Shown: piece by piece, positions 23,812-36,100 of the stretch
Layout: each line of letters opens with the position of its first letter
Numbering within the stretch: position 1 is the first letter of the stretch
DNA from: Collybia mongolica
Lineage: Eukaryota; Basidiomycota; Agaricomycetes; Agaricales; Clitocybaceae
NCBI GenBank assembly: GCA_013420905.1
Contig: JAAXNY010000005.1
Coordinates: forward strand, 1,240,001 to 1,304,000
Length of the DNA: 64,000 bases
Reading direction: 5' to 3'
Notes under the pieces: generated by a model
What the model was told of the DNA's origin: nothing
The model's input: only the letters and a program-made list of their open reading frames with translations
The model's database searches: none
Made by a program: the position numbers and the translations under genes

Positions 23812-26115
23812 TTAGGCGCCCTCACCTCCGCCACCGCCACCACCCCTACTACCATCCCCCTCCCCATTCCCTCTATGTCCTCCGCGTGTCAGACCAGCAG
23901 CGGCAAAACCCCTTGCGGCATATCCTCCTCCACCCCCGCGAACCCCCCGTCCCCTGCCAGGCCCTCCACGGTGAGGATGAGGGTTCTCACCACGCGACTC
24001 GCGATCAGTAGCTTGTTTCACTTCGGGTACGGTGTCCTTCAATTTCTGCAAACCAGTCAGCCTTGTCCAAAACAGATCATGAAACCGACCAACTTCGGCG
24101 TGTTTCTCCAACCCAGCTTTCATAGCCTCCTCGTCCCCAAACTCAATGTATGCTAGGCGGGGTCGACCTGGGTGGGCGATTGGCCAATTGATTTTGGTAA
24201 TCTGATAGTCATAAACACAAGAGGCTCTTATGGAATGGAAAGCAACATACCCCGCTCGCTGCTTCGCCAAAGAACTCCCTGAGTTCCGGCTCCGTCACTT
24301 GGACCTGCATTCTCATGAATATAGTCCACGGATTCCTAGGCGGCCGTGACAACTTTGGAGTGCGCAGGCCACCGCTTCCTGCATCTGTAACTGGCGACTT
24401 GACCTCATCTCTCGGGCTATCCCTACCTCCCTCACTCTCGGTCTTTCCAAGGCTGTCGGCAGCTGAGACAGACACAGGAACGGCGGATTCAGGTTTTGGC
24501 GTTCCTGCTTTCTCCCTCTCCGCCTTTTCAGCTCGTTCTCGCTCCTTTCGCTCCTTCTTCTCTTTCTTTTTGGCCTTTTCCCGTTCGGCCTTTTCTGCGT
24601 TTCCGGCGCCGTTAACCTTGGCACTAGTGGGGCTTTCGGGAACTGGACTGTCCTTACCGTTGCCGCTGACCGCAGGTGGCGGGGGAGTGGCATTAGATTG
24701 GGGGGTCCGATTCGCGAGGTGCGGAGGGAGGCCGCGGTCAGGTGCGGGTGTCGAACCCTTTGTGGAGGGTGTACCCGCATGATTTTGCGATGGAGGAAGT
24801 GAGACGTTGGCGGTGATGGGTGTGGATGTAGTTGCGGATCGGCGATATGCATAGTTAAAGCCTAGAAGAACTGAGACGCGGAATGGAAACCAAACTCAGC
24901 GACAAACGCACCCTGACTCTTGAGCTCGGAGCTGATCCTGCCTTCCTTGACATCCAGAACCAACGACCCGTAAGCAGCATCACACAGGTTCCAGTTCCAA
25001 CAGTTCTTCCATGCAGGTTCCTCCCCTGTCGCCGTGTTTGAGGCCTGCACGGGCGGAACTCTTTCCACCACACTAAGGGCCTTATCCAACAGCACCTTCT
25101 GGTTCTCATCTATGACCGCGTCCACCTGTGTCTTTACACTCTCCCATACCTTGTCGAAACCCTCCTTCCCAACAACTAGCTTGTGCCTGAATCCCTCAAA
25201 GTCTGGCTGCACGCTGAATTCATTGTAGGACGTCGCATAGCGGAAATGAAGACCTGCGGAGATGGTAAGGTCCGCCTTTAACAAAAGCCCGAGTTGCGCA
25301 ATGATACCCTCTCTGCCAGGGCTTGTGTGCGTCACCAGTAGGCGCGTCTCGGTAGGGTCGAACACGCGCTGTGCGGTGTCGACGAGTTCGCCAATCTGCA
25401 GTGCCGTGGTCCACATGGTACCCTGTCCGCCGGCGATGGTTGCGTTCCCGTCCCCGTTGTCGAACATCTTGTGGGGCACAAGCGCACCACCCAGGCCGAG
25501 AAGACGCAATTTGACGCCACCAACATCGATGCACCTAGTGGTGGCTTCGTCAAGCACGTGGAGGTTGTCGATAGCGTAGGTGCCTGAGCGGAACTTTTCA
25601 AGGACGAGGACATCTTCACAAGCTCCCCAGACAGTATAGACAGGGACTTGGAGCTTGATTTGGCCCGACAGGAGGAGTGGAAATTCTGAGAGCAGGGAAA
25701 TATTGACCGTTGAACGAATGATCGCAGGAGGGTTATCTGGTGCCAGGAGATGGGTGCGCTGGGCCGAAGGTATCAGTGGAGAGTACATGGTGAGGTGGCG
25801 CAAGGTTCGGTCGTTGATCCTGTCGAGGCTGTTGGATTCTGGCAGTATCTGGTTAGCAGCTCAAGAGTCGATGAAAAACGGCCGCTCCATACCAAAGAAT
25901 CCAAAGTCTCCAGTGTGAATTATGGCCTTCGCATTCGCCTCTCTCGCCAGGTCGTTCAATGATGAAAGACGACCCCGGATGTCCGCGATACAAAGGATTC
26001 TGCCATGCGTTGTGTCTAATACTCTCGTCTGTGTATTCACCTGGTGTTGTGGGCGGGGAAGAGGGGAGATCGCTGGGCGAGTGGAGGTGGATGCGGGTCG
26101 CGAGGAAGGCTGCAT
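23812..26115 (-). CDS. DUF2433 metallophosphatase-like protein with RRM-like C-terminus
   Basis: Fungal protein whose N-terminal half resembles calcineurin-type metallophosphatases: [19 protein letters not shown] (ADIRG in place of the usual GDxHG/DxH) and [13 protein letters not shown] (GDF in place of GDxxD). An intron then leads into [55 protein letters not shown] and [16 protein letters not shown] 50-nt intron (gtgcg...ttctag) removes an in-frame stop and gives [12 protein letters not shown]. The region after that is Pro/Ser-rich, then a Lys/Glu-rich coiled-coil-like stretch, then an RRM-like half ([39 protein letters not shown]) and a Gly/Arg-rich RGG tail. About 720 residues. Nucleic-acid binding is inferred from the RRM/RGG part; catalytic activity is uncertain. 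Confidence 0.82.
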
Positions 26116-26299
26116 GTCGGCGAGAACGACGAGCAGGAGGGGGAAATGTTTCTGGTTATGTTTTCAATTTGCCAAAAAAATCCAATCGGAACTTGCCGGT
26201 AGGTTAACATTAGGAGTTTATTATAATAAATATAAATCCAAACACTCTCCATTCTCTTAAAATTCCTCAGATACATAATACAGTCAAGTAATCACAAAG

Positions 26300-27120
26300 T
26301 CAAAAGATCGAAAATCCACCCAGCAAACTCCCTACAGTTAGAATTGTCATTCCTGCCCACCACTGCCCACTCATTGTCATCAACCCTGAATTGTTTGGTG
26401 GAGTAAAGGCGGTATCCGTAGGGTCGGGCGAGGCGTTTGGTCCGGTAGTCGTTGGTAGGGACGTTATCGTTATTTGCTGCGGCGATGGCGTCCCAATGTC
26501 CGTTGTAATGGTTAGACTTGGACTTCGGCTAGTGGCCGAGTTCACCCCAGTACTTGGGGAGCTCGGAGTCGTGATAGAAGTGGAATTTCCGGGCAGACCT
26601 GATAGTGGTCGATCTGGGTCTTGTCCGGGAAAGGTAAGTTTGGGGACTTGTATCCCGCTGCTGGCGCACCCCCGGACGAAAGCTGGGCAAGACACATTAA
26701 TATCCAGGCTGGTAATGCTTGTCATGATATTCCCTACCATCAAGGGCACTTTGAGGGGCTGCATAGTCGCCAGTGGTGGCAGTTCCTCCAATACAGAGGA
26801 AACAACCGAAGTATGCTGTTTCAAACGTGGAAGTACAGCATGTTGTTGGCGTGCATGTCTGGGGGAATGATCAGATCGTGAACAACTTTAAGGATAGATA
26901 ATAAACGTTGACGTTCACGTACACTCAATGCACGGATTACTGGGTCACAGATTGCCTTACACTCAGCGGGTAGGTTGGTGAGCTGCCGGCGACTAAATCG
27001 AAAAGTCCGATCTTCAGCCTGAACGCCACTCAGACTGGGGCCCTCAATGAGAGGCCCGATTCTAGCTACGCCCGCACTGACAAATGCCGCAAGGAGAAAA
27101 TAACCGACGAGCAGCTTCAT
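26300..27120 (-). CDS. Cys-rich GPI-type surface protein, CFEM-like (copy A)
   Basis: Small secreted protein. Signal peptide MKLLVGYFLLAAFVSAGVA; then a Cys-rich domain: LPAECKAICDPVIRALS, an intron, TCTPTTCCTSTFETAYFGC, then FLCIGG; a 41-nt intron; SLDINVSCPAFVRGCASSG; a Ser/Thr/Pro-rich stalk with the repeat-like ITITSLPTTTGP; and a hydrophobic C-terminus (WAGMTILTVGSLLGGFSIF) fitting a GPI-anchor signal. The cysteine order (PxxC-x3-C ... C ... CC ... C-x2-C ... C) resembles fungal CFEM domains without matching the standard spacing. All three introns keep frame. It is a tandem paralogue of the gene immediately to the right. Function unknown: cell-wall structural, adhesive or heme-binding roles are all possible. 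Confidence 0.72.
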
Positions 27121-27333
27121 AGAGGAGGGTGGTTGAAGGTTATGAGATGCGCGAAGATGACAGTTACCTCTGATTCCGAGGTTGCAGCGGGTTCACACGT
27201 AAACCCCAGAAGCGAATACCTAGCCAGGCTTCATTAAAGTCTATCTTTAGCCTCTTTTTGGAGAAAGAGGTGTACAAACTGAGAATTCATTTACATATCT
27301 AATATGTACATATTTGCCGTCCAGTGAGATTAC

Positions 27334-28141
27334 TTACCAGTTCAACAAGCTTCCCACAACCAATGTAACCCTCACACACCACTCGCCAGTCTCGAATGTT
27401 CGGACTCCTGTGCTAGTCGATGAACTTGTAGGAGCAGAGGACGTGTCGGTGTCTACCGGAGTGGTGTTTGAGTCTGTAGTTGTTGGAAGCGAAGTTATAG
27501 TCATCTGGGTGAAACTTGAGCTTGAGCCGCCCACTGGCGTAATTGGAGGATTGATCCTGGTCGTCGTGTTGGGCCCAACAGATCGCGAGAGACTGGTGAT
27601 GCGAGTTGCGGACCCAGTTAAAGGAAGTGTGGATAGAGGACGATCCGGGTTTTGCCCGGGGAATGTGAGTTTCGGAAGTGCTCTTCCTCGAGCGGCGCAG
27701 TCCGTTAAGACCCCTACATATGTCCTTGAATCAGCAACAAACCGTGAATTGTACTGTATATCAAATAATCACCATCGAGTACGTGTTGGTAAATGGCATA
27801 GTCCTCGAGGTTGACAGAGCCGCCGACGCACTTAACGCAGTTAAAATACGCCGTTTCAAATGAAGGTGTGCAACATTGGGATACTGGGCATGTCTATCGG
27901 ATACGAAATGCAATTCAATGGGAAGAGCAAGAAGCCAGTGTATATGAACACCCACGCCACCAGAGATGAACGAGTTTACGGGATCGCAAATCGTTTTACA
28001 TTGGGTAGGTACGATCGGAGGAACATTACCCTGGCGAGCGTCTAGTCGAATGGCGCCGGGATTCCCACCATCCAGAGATCGCGCCTCGACATACACGATT
28101 GTGACAAGGAAAGGAAAGATGACGGCCAGTAGCAGCTGCAT
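27334..28141 (-). CDS. Cys-rich GPI-type surface protein, CFEM-like (copy B)
   Basis: Paralogue of the neighbour to the left with the same exon plan. Signal peptide MQLLLAVIFPFLVTIVYVEA; PTQCKTICDPVNSFIS; after an intron SQCCTPSFETAYFNCVKCVG; after a 59-nt intron (gtgatt...atgtag) GVLTDCAARG, then LPKLTFPGQNPDRPLS, nearly identical to copy A (PKLTFPGQDPDRPLS). A Thr/Ser-rich stalk (TITSLPTTTDSN) follows and the hydrophobic tail TGEWCVRVTLVVGSLLNW. The stop follows a GTAAGT donor-like sequence, so the last few codons may be spliced differently. The first intron starts with a weak donor (gtggcg). It has one Cys fewer than copy A in the central domain. Sequence identity between copies is patchy, so the duplication is not recent. 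Confidence 0.65.
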
Positions 28142-28600
28142 ATTACAATATCGCGATGTGAGGTGGTGGTCGACCCTGGAGTGTGTTCACACGCGAACTC
28201 GAGAAGCCTCGCGTATTCGGCTTGACAGACGCTATGATGGAGTTAAGTGGGGTCTGGCATGAGGGTGGGGCTATATGGCCAAAATTGAGATTTGCAAGAG
28301 TCGAAGCCATCAGGAAATAAGGGATTCGATACCAAAAGTATTAGGGAGTGAGTGAGTTGTGAACCTAGCAAGAGCTATACAGTGACAAAGGGATACAAGA
28401 GAATACCTGTTAGATGGCATTACAATGTTATAGAGATATCGAGGAGCAAAGGACATGAACACAATCAAAGGATTGGGAGAAAGGTGTAGTAAAAAAACAC
28501 CACCTCAAAATTTGAAATCTTGACTTTGCAGAGTCTGGTAAGAATCGAAAGACCCCTGGCCACCCCGACATGATTGCTACAAATATGCATCGGTCTGTAC
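28142..28600. other. Promoter side of copy B and tRNA leader
   Basis: AT-rich spacer of about 0.46 kb between the minus-strand surface-protein gene and the tRNA. No coding sequence was seen. Confidence 0.4.
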
Positions 28601-28714
28601 GGCGCTATAGTGTAGTGGTTATCACTCGAGATTCTGATACGGTTACCTTAATAATTAGGTATATCAGTAAATTTCATAATTCTCGTAACCCAGGTTCGAG
28701 CCCTGGTAGCGCCT
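28601..28714 (+). tRNA. tRNA-Gln(CTG) with 42-nt intron
   Basis: Acceptor strands GGCGCTA and TAGCGCC pair perfectly over seven bases. The D-arm TATAGTGTAGTGGTTATCAC equals the typical fungal tRNA-Gln form. Anticodon stem CGAGA/TCTCG, loop TTCTGAT with anticodon CTG at 28634-28636. The intron (28638-28679) sits at the canonical position after base 37. T-arm CCAGG-TTCGAGC-CCTGG. The next base is T, the usual discriminator of tRNA-Gln, and a run of T at 28714-28719 is the Pol III terminator. Internal A and B boxes are intact. Decodes CAG codons. Confidence 0.95.
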
Positions 28715-28888
28715 TTTTTGAGATTTATTCTTTTGTCATAGGCAGTCTTTTTGCTTTTTGTTCTGAGTGCCCAGGAGAGTTTGGGGAGCTTTCCCCGTGG
28801 TTTCAAGGAAGCTTAGTAACCATGTCACACAACAGCAAACAAACACTATCCCATCACCGGGGCTGCATTTGAATTTCAGCCGCAGTTC

Positions 28889-29665
<777 letters not shown>

Positions 29666-29969
29666 AGAGCACCCGAGTTCCGTGCCAGCACACTCACCAT
29701 GGGGTGTCTCATTCTCTGGTCTTTGTCGGGGTAGAAGTCCACATATTTGGCTACTCGGAGCAAGTGCGGTAATCTGAGGTATGGCATAGGTTCGACCTGA
29801 GCCTCCCTCGAGGTCCGAATGACTGATCAGGTGCCCAAGCTGAAGCAGGCACGAAAGTAGAGGTGTACTATGCACCAAACAATTATTTCGTTCTCATGTC
29901 CTTATAACACAACCAGAGTATGAGACACCAGATATACCCCGACAATGATCCCTAAAGATAAAATGGAAG

Positions 29970-32900
29970 TTAAAAACTAGCCTGCTTACGTGCGTCTTTC
30001 CACACAAGCCCCAGCGATTGGGCCACAAATCCCCACTTGTCTGCGGCCTCTTTGATTCTGGAGAGTAGAGCGTGGTTAAGGAAGATATAAAAACTGCCGT
30101 GGGATCAATGTCAATTTACCTCTTCTCGGTCGATTTACCAGCCCCGTGGCCAGCTTTCTTGTCGACGCGCAACAACAATGGATGAGGGTTGTGAGCGAGA
30201 GTATGTTGGAGCGTTGCCGCGTGTTTGAATGAATGCATGGGCACAACACGGTCATCATCTGTCAAATGGTTTAATTAGTCTCTTATCTGAGATCTTGGAG
30301 CCGGAAGACCTACGGTCCGCCGTCAAAAGTAGGGTAGGGGGTAGAATCTTATCAGTAGGAATATTGTGCAAGGGGGAAAGTGGATAGATAAAATCAAAGT
30401 CTTTAGGATCGTCGGGGTCTCCGTAATCGCTGGTCCAGGCCTTGCCTGAAAGAATATAAAAATAAAATGAGCAACCCCAATCAGGAAGCCGTGATAGCGA
30501 AAACGAAATCAAGTCACCAATAGTAAACCTATGAAACTGATGACAGGGGCGACTCCGTGAGCTCTGCATCACCTTGCTTGGATACAAAAAGAATACCTTG
30601 AGAAGATCCAGGACGCCAACTTCCGCAACGGCGGCACCAAAGGTACCCTCAGGTGCCCGGTTTATGCAAGCTCCGATAAGAAGACCTGATCAAGCATGAA
30701 TAACGACGATAAGTCGCGTATTGGTCGGAAAGTGAGATTCTGACCTCCGTTTGATCCGCCATTGATGGCTACTTTTCCAGCCCCTGCATATTTGTGCTTT
30801 ACCAGGTACTCGCTGTGGGGTCGTTAGCTGAGTTGGTGCACGACAAATGACCGCACGCACGTGGCGGCGGTGAAATCATCAAACACATTGCCCTGAATAG
30901 TAAGTTAGCACCTCCTGATATATGCCAATGGGGTTGACAAACCTTTCTTTCTCTCGTGCCTGCCCGATGCCATTCTTCGCCAAATTCTGCCCCGCCTCTG
31001 ATGTTTGGAACGGCCAAAATCGCACCATAAGTTTGAAGGAAGGTTAGTATGGTAGGACTGAAGAAAGGGTCGATCGAGATGCTGAAACCGCCATAGCCTA
31101 GACGGGAATATCAGAAATCAATGGGCCAAGGGCATAGGCTTATTTGGGAAATGTATTGCCTACCGTATTGGATAGCAGGGGCAGTGCCGTCGAATTCAGT
31201 CGATTTGTGGCGAACGATGAACATCGGAACTTTCGTGCCGTCCTTGCTCTCATACCAGACCTTGTATTGAATTGAATGACAGATGAAAAGAGAGCCGAGT
31301 GTGTCAGGCGCACCTGCCGAGCGTCGAATTCCTCTGGAACGAGACCTTTGACCTTGGTGGACCTATAAACGCTCCAGCGTTGCTCCTCTGGAGCTGTAAA
31401 ATCGTAGCGTGCGACGGTACCCGGTGTGTTGAAGCCAGTTAGAGTTACGAAGAAATGGGATTGCTTCTCCCGGCTCGACATCGAAGCCGCGCCCACGAAA
31501 TCCGGTGCCAGTTGACGAATGCGTGACCCAGACTTCGAGTATATATAGATTTCATCTTTGACCTGATGGGGCGTTGGGCGACATAGGTATGTCAAGGATG
31601 AGATGACTCACGTTGCGCTTGTAGATAACACCGAATTGGACTTTGTTAACCCGATGTATTTCGACAAGGTTGGCCTCCTTATCTTCTGGGATAAAATCTT
31701 TAAGCTGGGGCTTATCCTCGGTCAGGTCCATTGTGACGACTTTACGCTGTGACGCATCGAGGTTAGTTTTGATGTACAACAGGGGGCCGTCATTGGAGAT
31801 GCTATGGGTGGGTTAATAAAACCAATCTGGGAACTCTGAAAGGTAGCGAACATGTGAAACTCAGCATCAAAGGCATCCTGTATCTTGTTCCACTTGATGT
31901 TCGGGCCAATTTCGTTTTTCTCGAGATCTGCAACCCACAAGAGATTTTTCTGATACCGGACATCCTATTAACACGTCCAGATTCCAGGAGAAATACGCAG
32001 ATACCTTCGAGGAGTCCTTCATGGTGTAAAGGATTATGTATTTGCCATCCTCAGATATGTCTACACTCCACATCCAGGTCGGATTCTCCTTATCACTCAT
32101 TATCAAAATGTCTTCTGCTATATTGGGAGTGGATGATTATAGACCAATCAGATGACGGTGGGGAAGTCTTACATTGTGGTGTGCCGATTCGATGATAATA
32201 GACCATGGCGTCGACATCACCTTCTGTTGTAATGCCTTCCTTGATTTCTCCACGGCTAGGGTATCGCTAGGTCGGGAGTCTTAACTTTGCCTCACGTTGA
32301 CATGATTATACCTACCTGGTAGAAGAAGCCTTTCGAATCCTTTGACCACGTTATCGACGAAAATTTGACGAATTGAATTTCATCGGGTAGCCGGCCGTCT
32401 TCAGGCCCGGCCTTCTTTCCTGTTTCTTGTGCTAGTGGAGAATCGGTGGAGCGCACATAGATGGTTGAGAAGTCGCTTCCCTGGTCATCAAGTCAGCAGA
32501 TACGTCGCTCGACAAATGATCACTCGCACGGATTGAGAAATCCCATAAGCGAAATACTTTCCACACTCGGAGAATTCATAAATTGCAAGTGCTGCTGTGC
32601 CGTCGCTGGAGAGCAAGTTGGGCTGCCGTGTGTTAGGAATGGCCAAATGATCAGTGCTAAAACCACTCTACATCAAAGAAAACCTCGCCAACGACATTGT
32701 CGCCTTGGGAAAGATCAGGAAGAGCTTTCCCTTTTGAACGATAGATGACTGGAAATTTCGGCGTCTATTCGTAACTGTCCGCAATAGACGAGCTGGACCA
32801 ACTCACGTGGCTGGGGTTGGAGCCCACTGTTGTAAAACCAGTACCAGCGGCCATCGTCGTACAACATAGGAGATGAGAACTGGATGACCATCAAATCCAG

Positions 32901-33180
32901 GGCATGTGCGGAATTAATAGATTTTATGTACCTTGGCGTAATCCATGCTCGCTCGGAACACATCCTCGAGCCTTTGTCTGTCAGGATTTTTATCCAAGTG
33001 GGTTCGAGTAAAGGCCTCTTGTGCAGAGGTCCATTTATCGGTTTCTGCTGTGTCTGCTTCCAGCCATTGGTATGGATCAGCGACACGAACCTCGCCTTTC
33101 GCTGCGCTCTTGTACGTATCGACATGGTCGGACCTGCGTGCAGGGGGGTAACAATTGGGAGTCCAGGGGGTGGGAGGCAT
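29970..33180 (-). CDS. Prolyl oligopeptidase (S9A)
   Basis: Cytosolic Ser peptidase that cuts short peptides after Pro. It starts [20 protein letters not shown] and [21 protein letters not shown] seven-blade propeller follows in many small exons (for example [44 protein letters not shown]). The hydrolase domain has [30 protein letters not shown] with the nucleophile Ser, [34 protein letters not shown] with the Asp and [13 protein letters not shown] with the His. The end is [15 protein letters not shown], or is altered if the GTAAG inside that sequence is spliced. The same frame extends upstream to an ATG at 33270 with a basic Arg/Ser-rich stretch that could be a mitochondrial presequence. About 15 introns. 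Relatives in some Agaricales act on cyclic-peptide precursors; no such precursor gene is visible here, so the housekeeping form is assumed. Confidence 0.9.
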
Positions 33181-36100
33181 TGTCGATGAAGTTAGTGAAC
33201 GGAATAGGATACGAGAAACGCGCGTTGGTGGACACGGAGACTGAATTCTGCGAACACAGAGACGCAACATTGTGAACCCAAGAATTCCTTTATAAGGGAA
33301 CTCCTTTAATTGCCAATTAATTTTCTTGCTTCTGGGGTCCTCGCCTCGACTGATAAGTCACGAGACCACAATCGGTGTGCTCCCAAGACTACTTAGTGTT
33401 TTACCCGGTAATGTTGGAAATGAACTTGAACCCTCATATCAGGGGAACAATCAGGACCAGGCCAAATTACCTAGGGGCAACAGTCAACTTGTAAACCTGC
33501 TCAGGGAGGAGCGTCTCGTGCGGAACCCGGTGCACTGCCTCTCGAATAGCTACTGGTACCGACCCGTGCCGCCTTGACATTGACGTGGAAGAATTTGCCC
33601 AAAAGCTGCCTCTTTCCCCTCGAACAGTGACATTCAGAAAACGCCGTAAAGCAGGGGAACGTGCCTCCCCTTCGGATCCCACCGCAATCACTAGCTTGTC
33701 CATGCTTTCAGTTTCGTTATGGCATAGCCAAATCTGGGGCGAGATAAACCACCCAAGCCGCGATTACCACGCGCGCCGAGCTGGCCTCGAAAGGTAGCAT
33801 TCTCCGATGGTGTGGTCAAAGACCTAAAGTCAATGTTTCGGTGTCGTTGTGGGACTGTGTAAGCAATCGGGCCCAACGCACCATAGTACTGTTGGTTCCA
33901 AAATAGATGCAGAGGTCAGGTTGACAGCTCCAAGGGGTACAAGCCACCTGACGTTCCGACACAGACCTCTATAGACGCGACCCAGTGCTTCCGTGCCTTT
34001 CGTCGTTGTGGAAGTAGAGTGTCCCTTAGCGTCCATCACGTGGATTCGGATCCATGGTTGGGCCTAATTCTATTCAATTGAAACCATGGGCAAATGCCCG
34101 ATGAACAGGCCGCCCGCGCCAGAGCAACTATGGCCAGCGGAACCAAGGCCGACGGCATATTTACAGCCGGCGGAGCTGCGACTCGCACATATGGATCATA
34201 TGGATAGCCGTTGTCGTCTTCAGCGGTCAGACCGATCAATGGGTATTCCAATTTCCTCAGGTAGCGGGCCGCTGTGTGCAAGATTCGATCCCCCAATCTA
34301 AACTCCTCTCTCTCGGAGCATATCTTAACAAGGTGCTGTATCTACCTAATCTTTGACACCTATTGAGACTCCCCCCGATTTGTGTGAGTCCTATTCCTAC
34401 TTCGTCGGGAACCCTGTGCTAAAGCACAGTGATGGGGACGACTGAATCTATAGATAGCTTCCACCACCACAAGGAAGATGGCGGCACCGCGACGGCACGG
34501 TATACGATAAGAAGACCTTCGGAATCACCCAGGGCTACACATGTCAGTATCTATATGGTGCGAAAGTAGATTACCATTCGCTTTTATCGCGTCTGTGGTG
34601 ACTAGTGCTTTTATGACGCCGTTAAAGATACATGTGGACACTGAATAACTGTAGCTCCACTTGTCAACCCATTCAATGTATTATCCTATTCGCGTGCGCT
34701 TTCGGTCGTTTTCGTGTATGAGAAACCATCATTATTGAGTTTCTTTCCAAGATATTTCGCACACGGCGCGGCTCAGGGCGCCCGAAGAACTCGACTTATG
34801 ATTTTTGACTTTAGCACCACACGGCATGCTTAACCTGGTTGGCGCCTTCGATCTTATCAGATTATAATCAAACTGTCCTGGCTTACGCTATGTTTACCCT
34901 AATTTCGAATCGCCAGATGGGTCACCGGAACACTTGTGCTTTACCGAGTTTTCTGCCGGGCGTGCTTCTGTTAGATCGGGGGGATCGCCGCTTCGTTTTG
35001 GTCTTCGAAGTTCACGGAAAGTAGATTTGCGGGGAAGTGAGGTAAATGTCACATGTAGGGATCTATTCCCCCGTCGTTTACCCGCATTTCGTGAACTAAA
35101 AATAAAAAGTCGTACAGGCAACAACTGTGAGCCACAATACATTGTAAAACGAATGGGTCCCCGTAATCATTTAAGCTTCTTTGCGCGTTAAAATATGTTT
35201 TGACTACTCACGGGGTTAGTGAGGAAGAAAATGTGTTCAATCTTGGGGTAGTTGTTTTGTGCTGCATCTTATTGATAACGTCTGACGTACTCACAGAAAT
35301 CCAATGATCACATACAATGAGAAAAAGAAAAGCCCCAACATCCTTAGACACGACTTATGGAAAGCACCATTGGGGTGCAAACCTGATAATCTGGTGAGTT
35401 CGAATCTCAAGCTTTAACCGGACCGTCGTCCATCAAATGCCAAAAGGGCACTCCACCGAATCGTGGTGCACATGAAAGGATGAGCTTTCGTGCAATGATT
35501 GAAGGTTGGATGAAACGGAAGGACCAGCATATCGCAACCCACGTTTTCGGGTGCTTGTGGGTCTTTGTAGAGACATCTCTCGATCTAAGATCGGGCAAGT
35601 CTGAATGAGATCTGGGAAGGATCAGAAGCGGGATGGCTACAGTGGGCATTGCCATGTGTGCCAGTTACCTCCAGTTTATTGGAGCCCGTCTATAAACGAG
35701 GCAATAATCTCGCAGGGATGTAAGGAGATATATTTTGGGCGGAGCAGATTTTCAATGACTCGCGGGTCAGGACGTCCTTCTTCGCAGAGAGCTTGAGAAT
35801 CTTCCATGAATCCCCCCGTAACAAGTCGCGAGGTGTATCCTTGGAATCCGCTGGAGTCAGTTCTGCCATCAGTTGGGCGAAACCTTAGGGAGGATCCGGC
35901 AGATCTCCGGGTTGCAGGAGCTCAATCGCGATGCCACTGCAACCGTGGAGAGAATCCTCCCACGATGCACGTCTGTGTGCAATTGGTTGTTCAGCAATGT
36001 TCACTGGGTACTGCTGATGGTATGAAAGTGTGTTCTGAGGACCAATCAGATGGTACTCGTTAATGCGGTGCTTCTGCGGTTCACCCATATTGTACATGCA

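Noticed and set aside
24855..24905. In-frame stop (SQFF followed by TAG) in the DUF2433 gene as a gene end
   Set aside because: A 50-nt GT-AG intron covering the stop restores the conserved KSQGFNYAYR continuation, so one gene is called, not two.
27334..28141. Copy B of the Cys-rich tandem pair as a pseudogene
   Set aside because: At first the exons seemed out of frame, but an intron ending atgtag (59 nt) joins them in phase, so the gene is probably intact.
29970..33180. Prolyl oligopeptidase as part of a cyclic-peptide biosynthesis cluster
   Set aside because: No short precursor-peptide gene, P450 or other cluster member lies nearby; neighbours are housekeeping genes.
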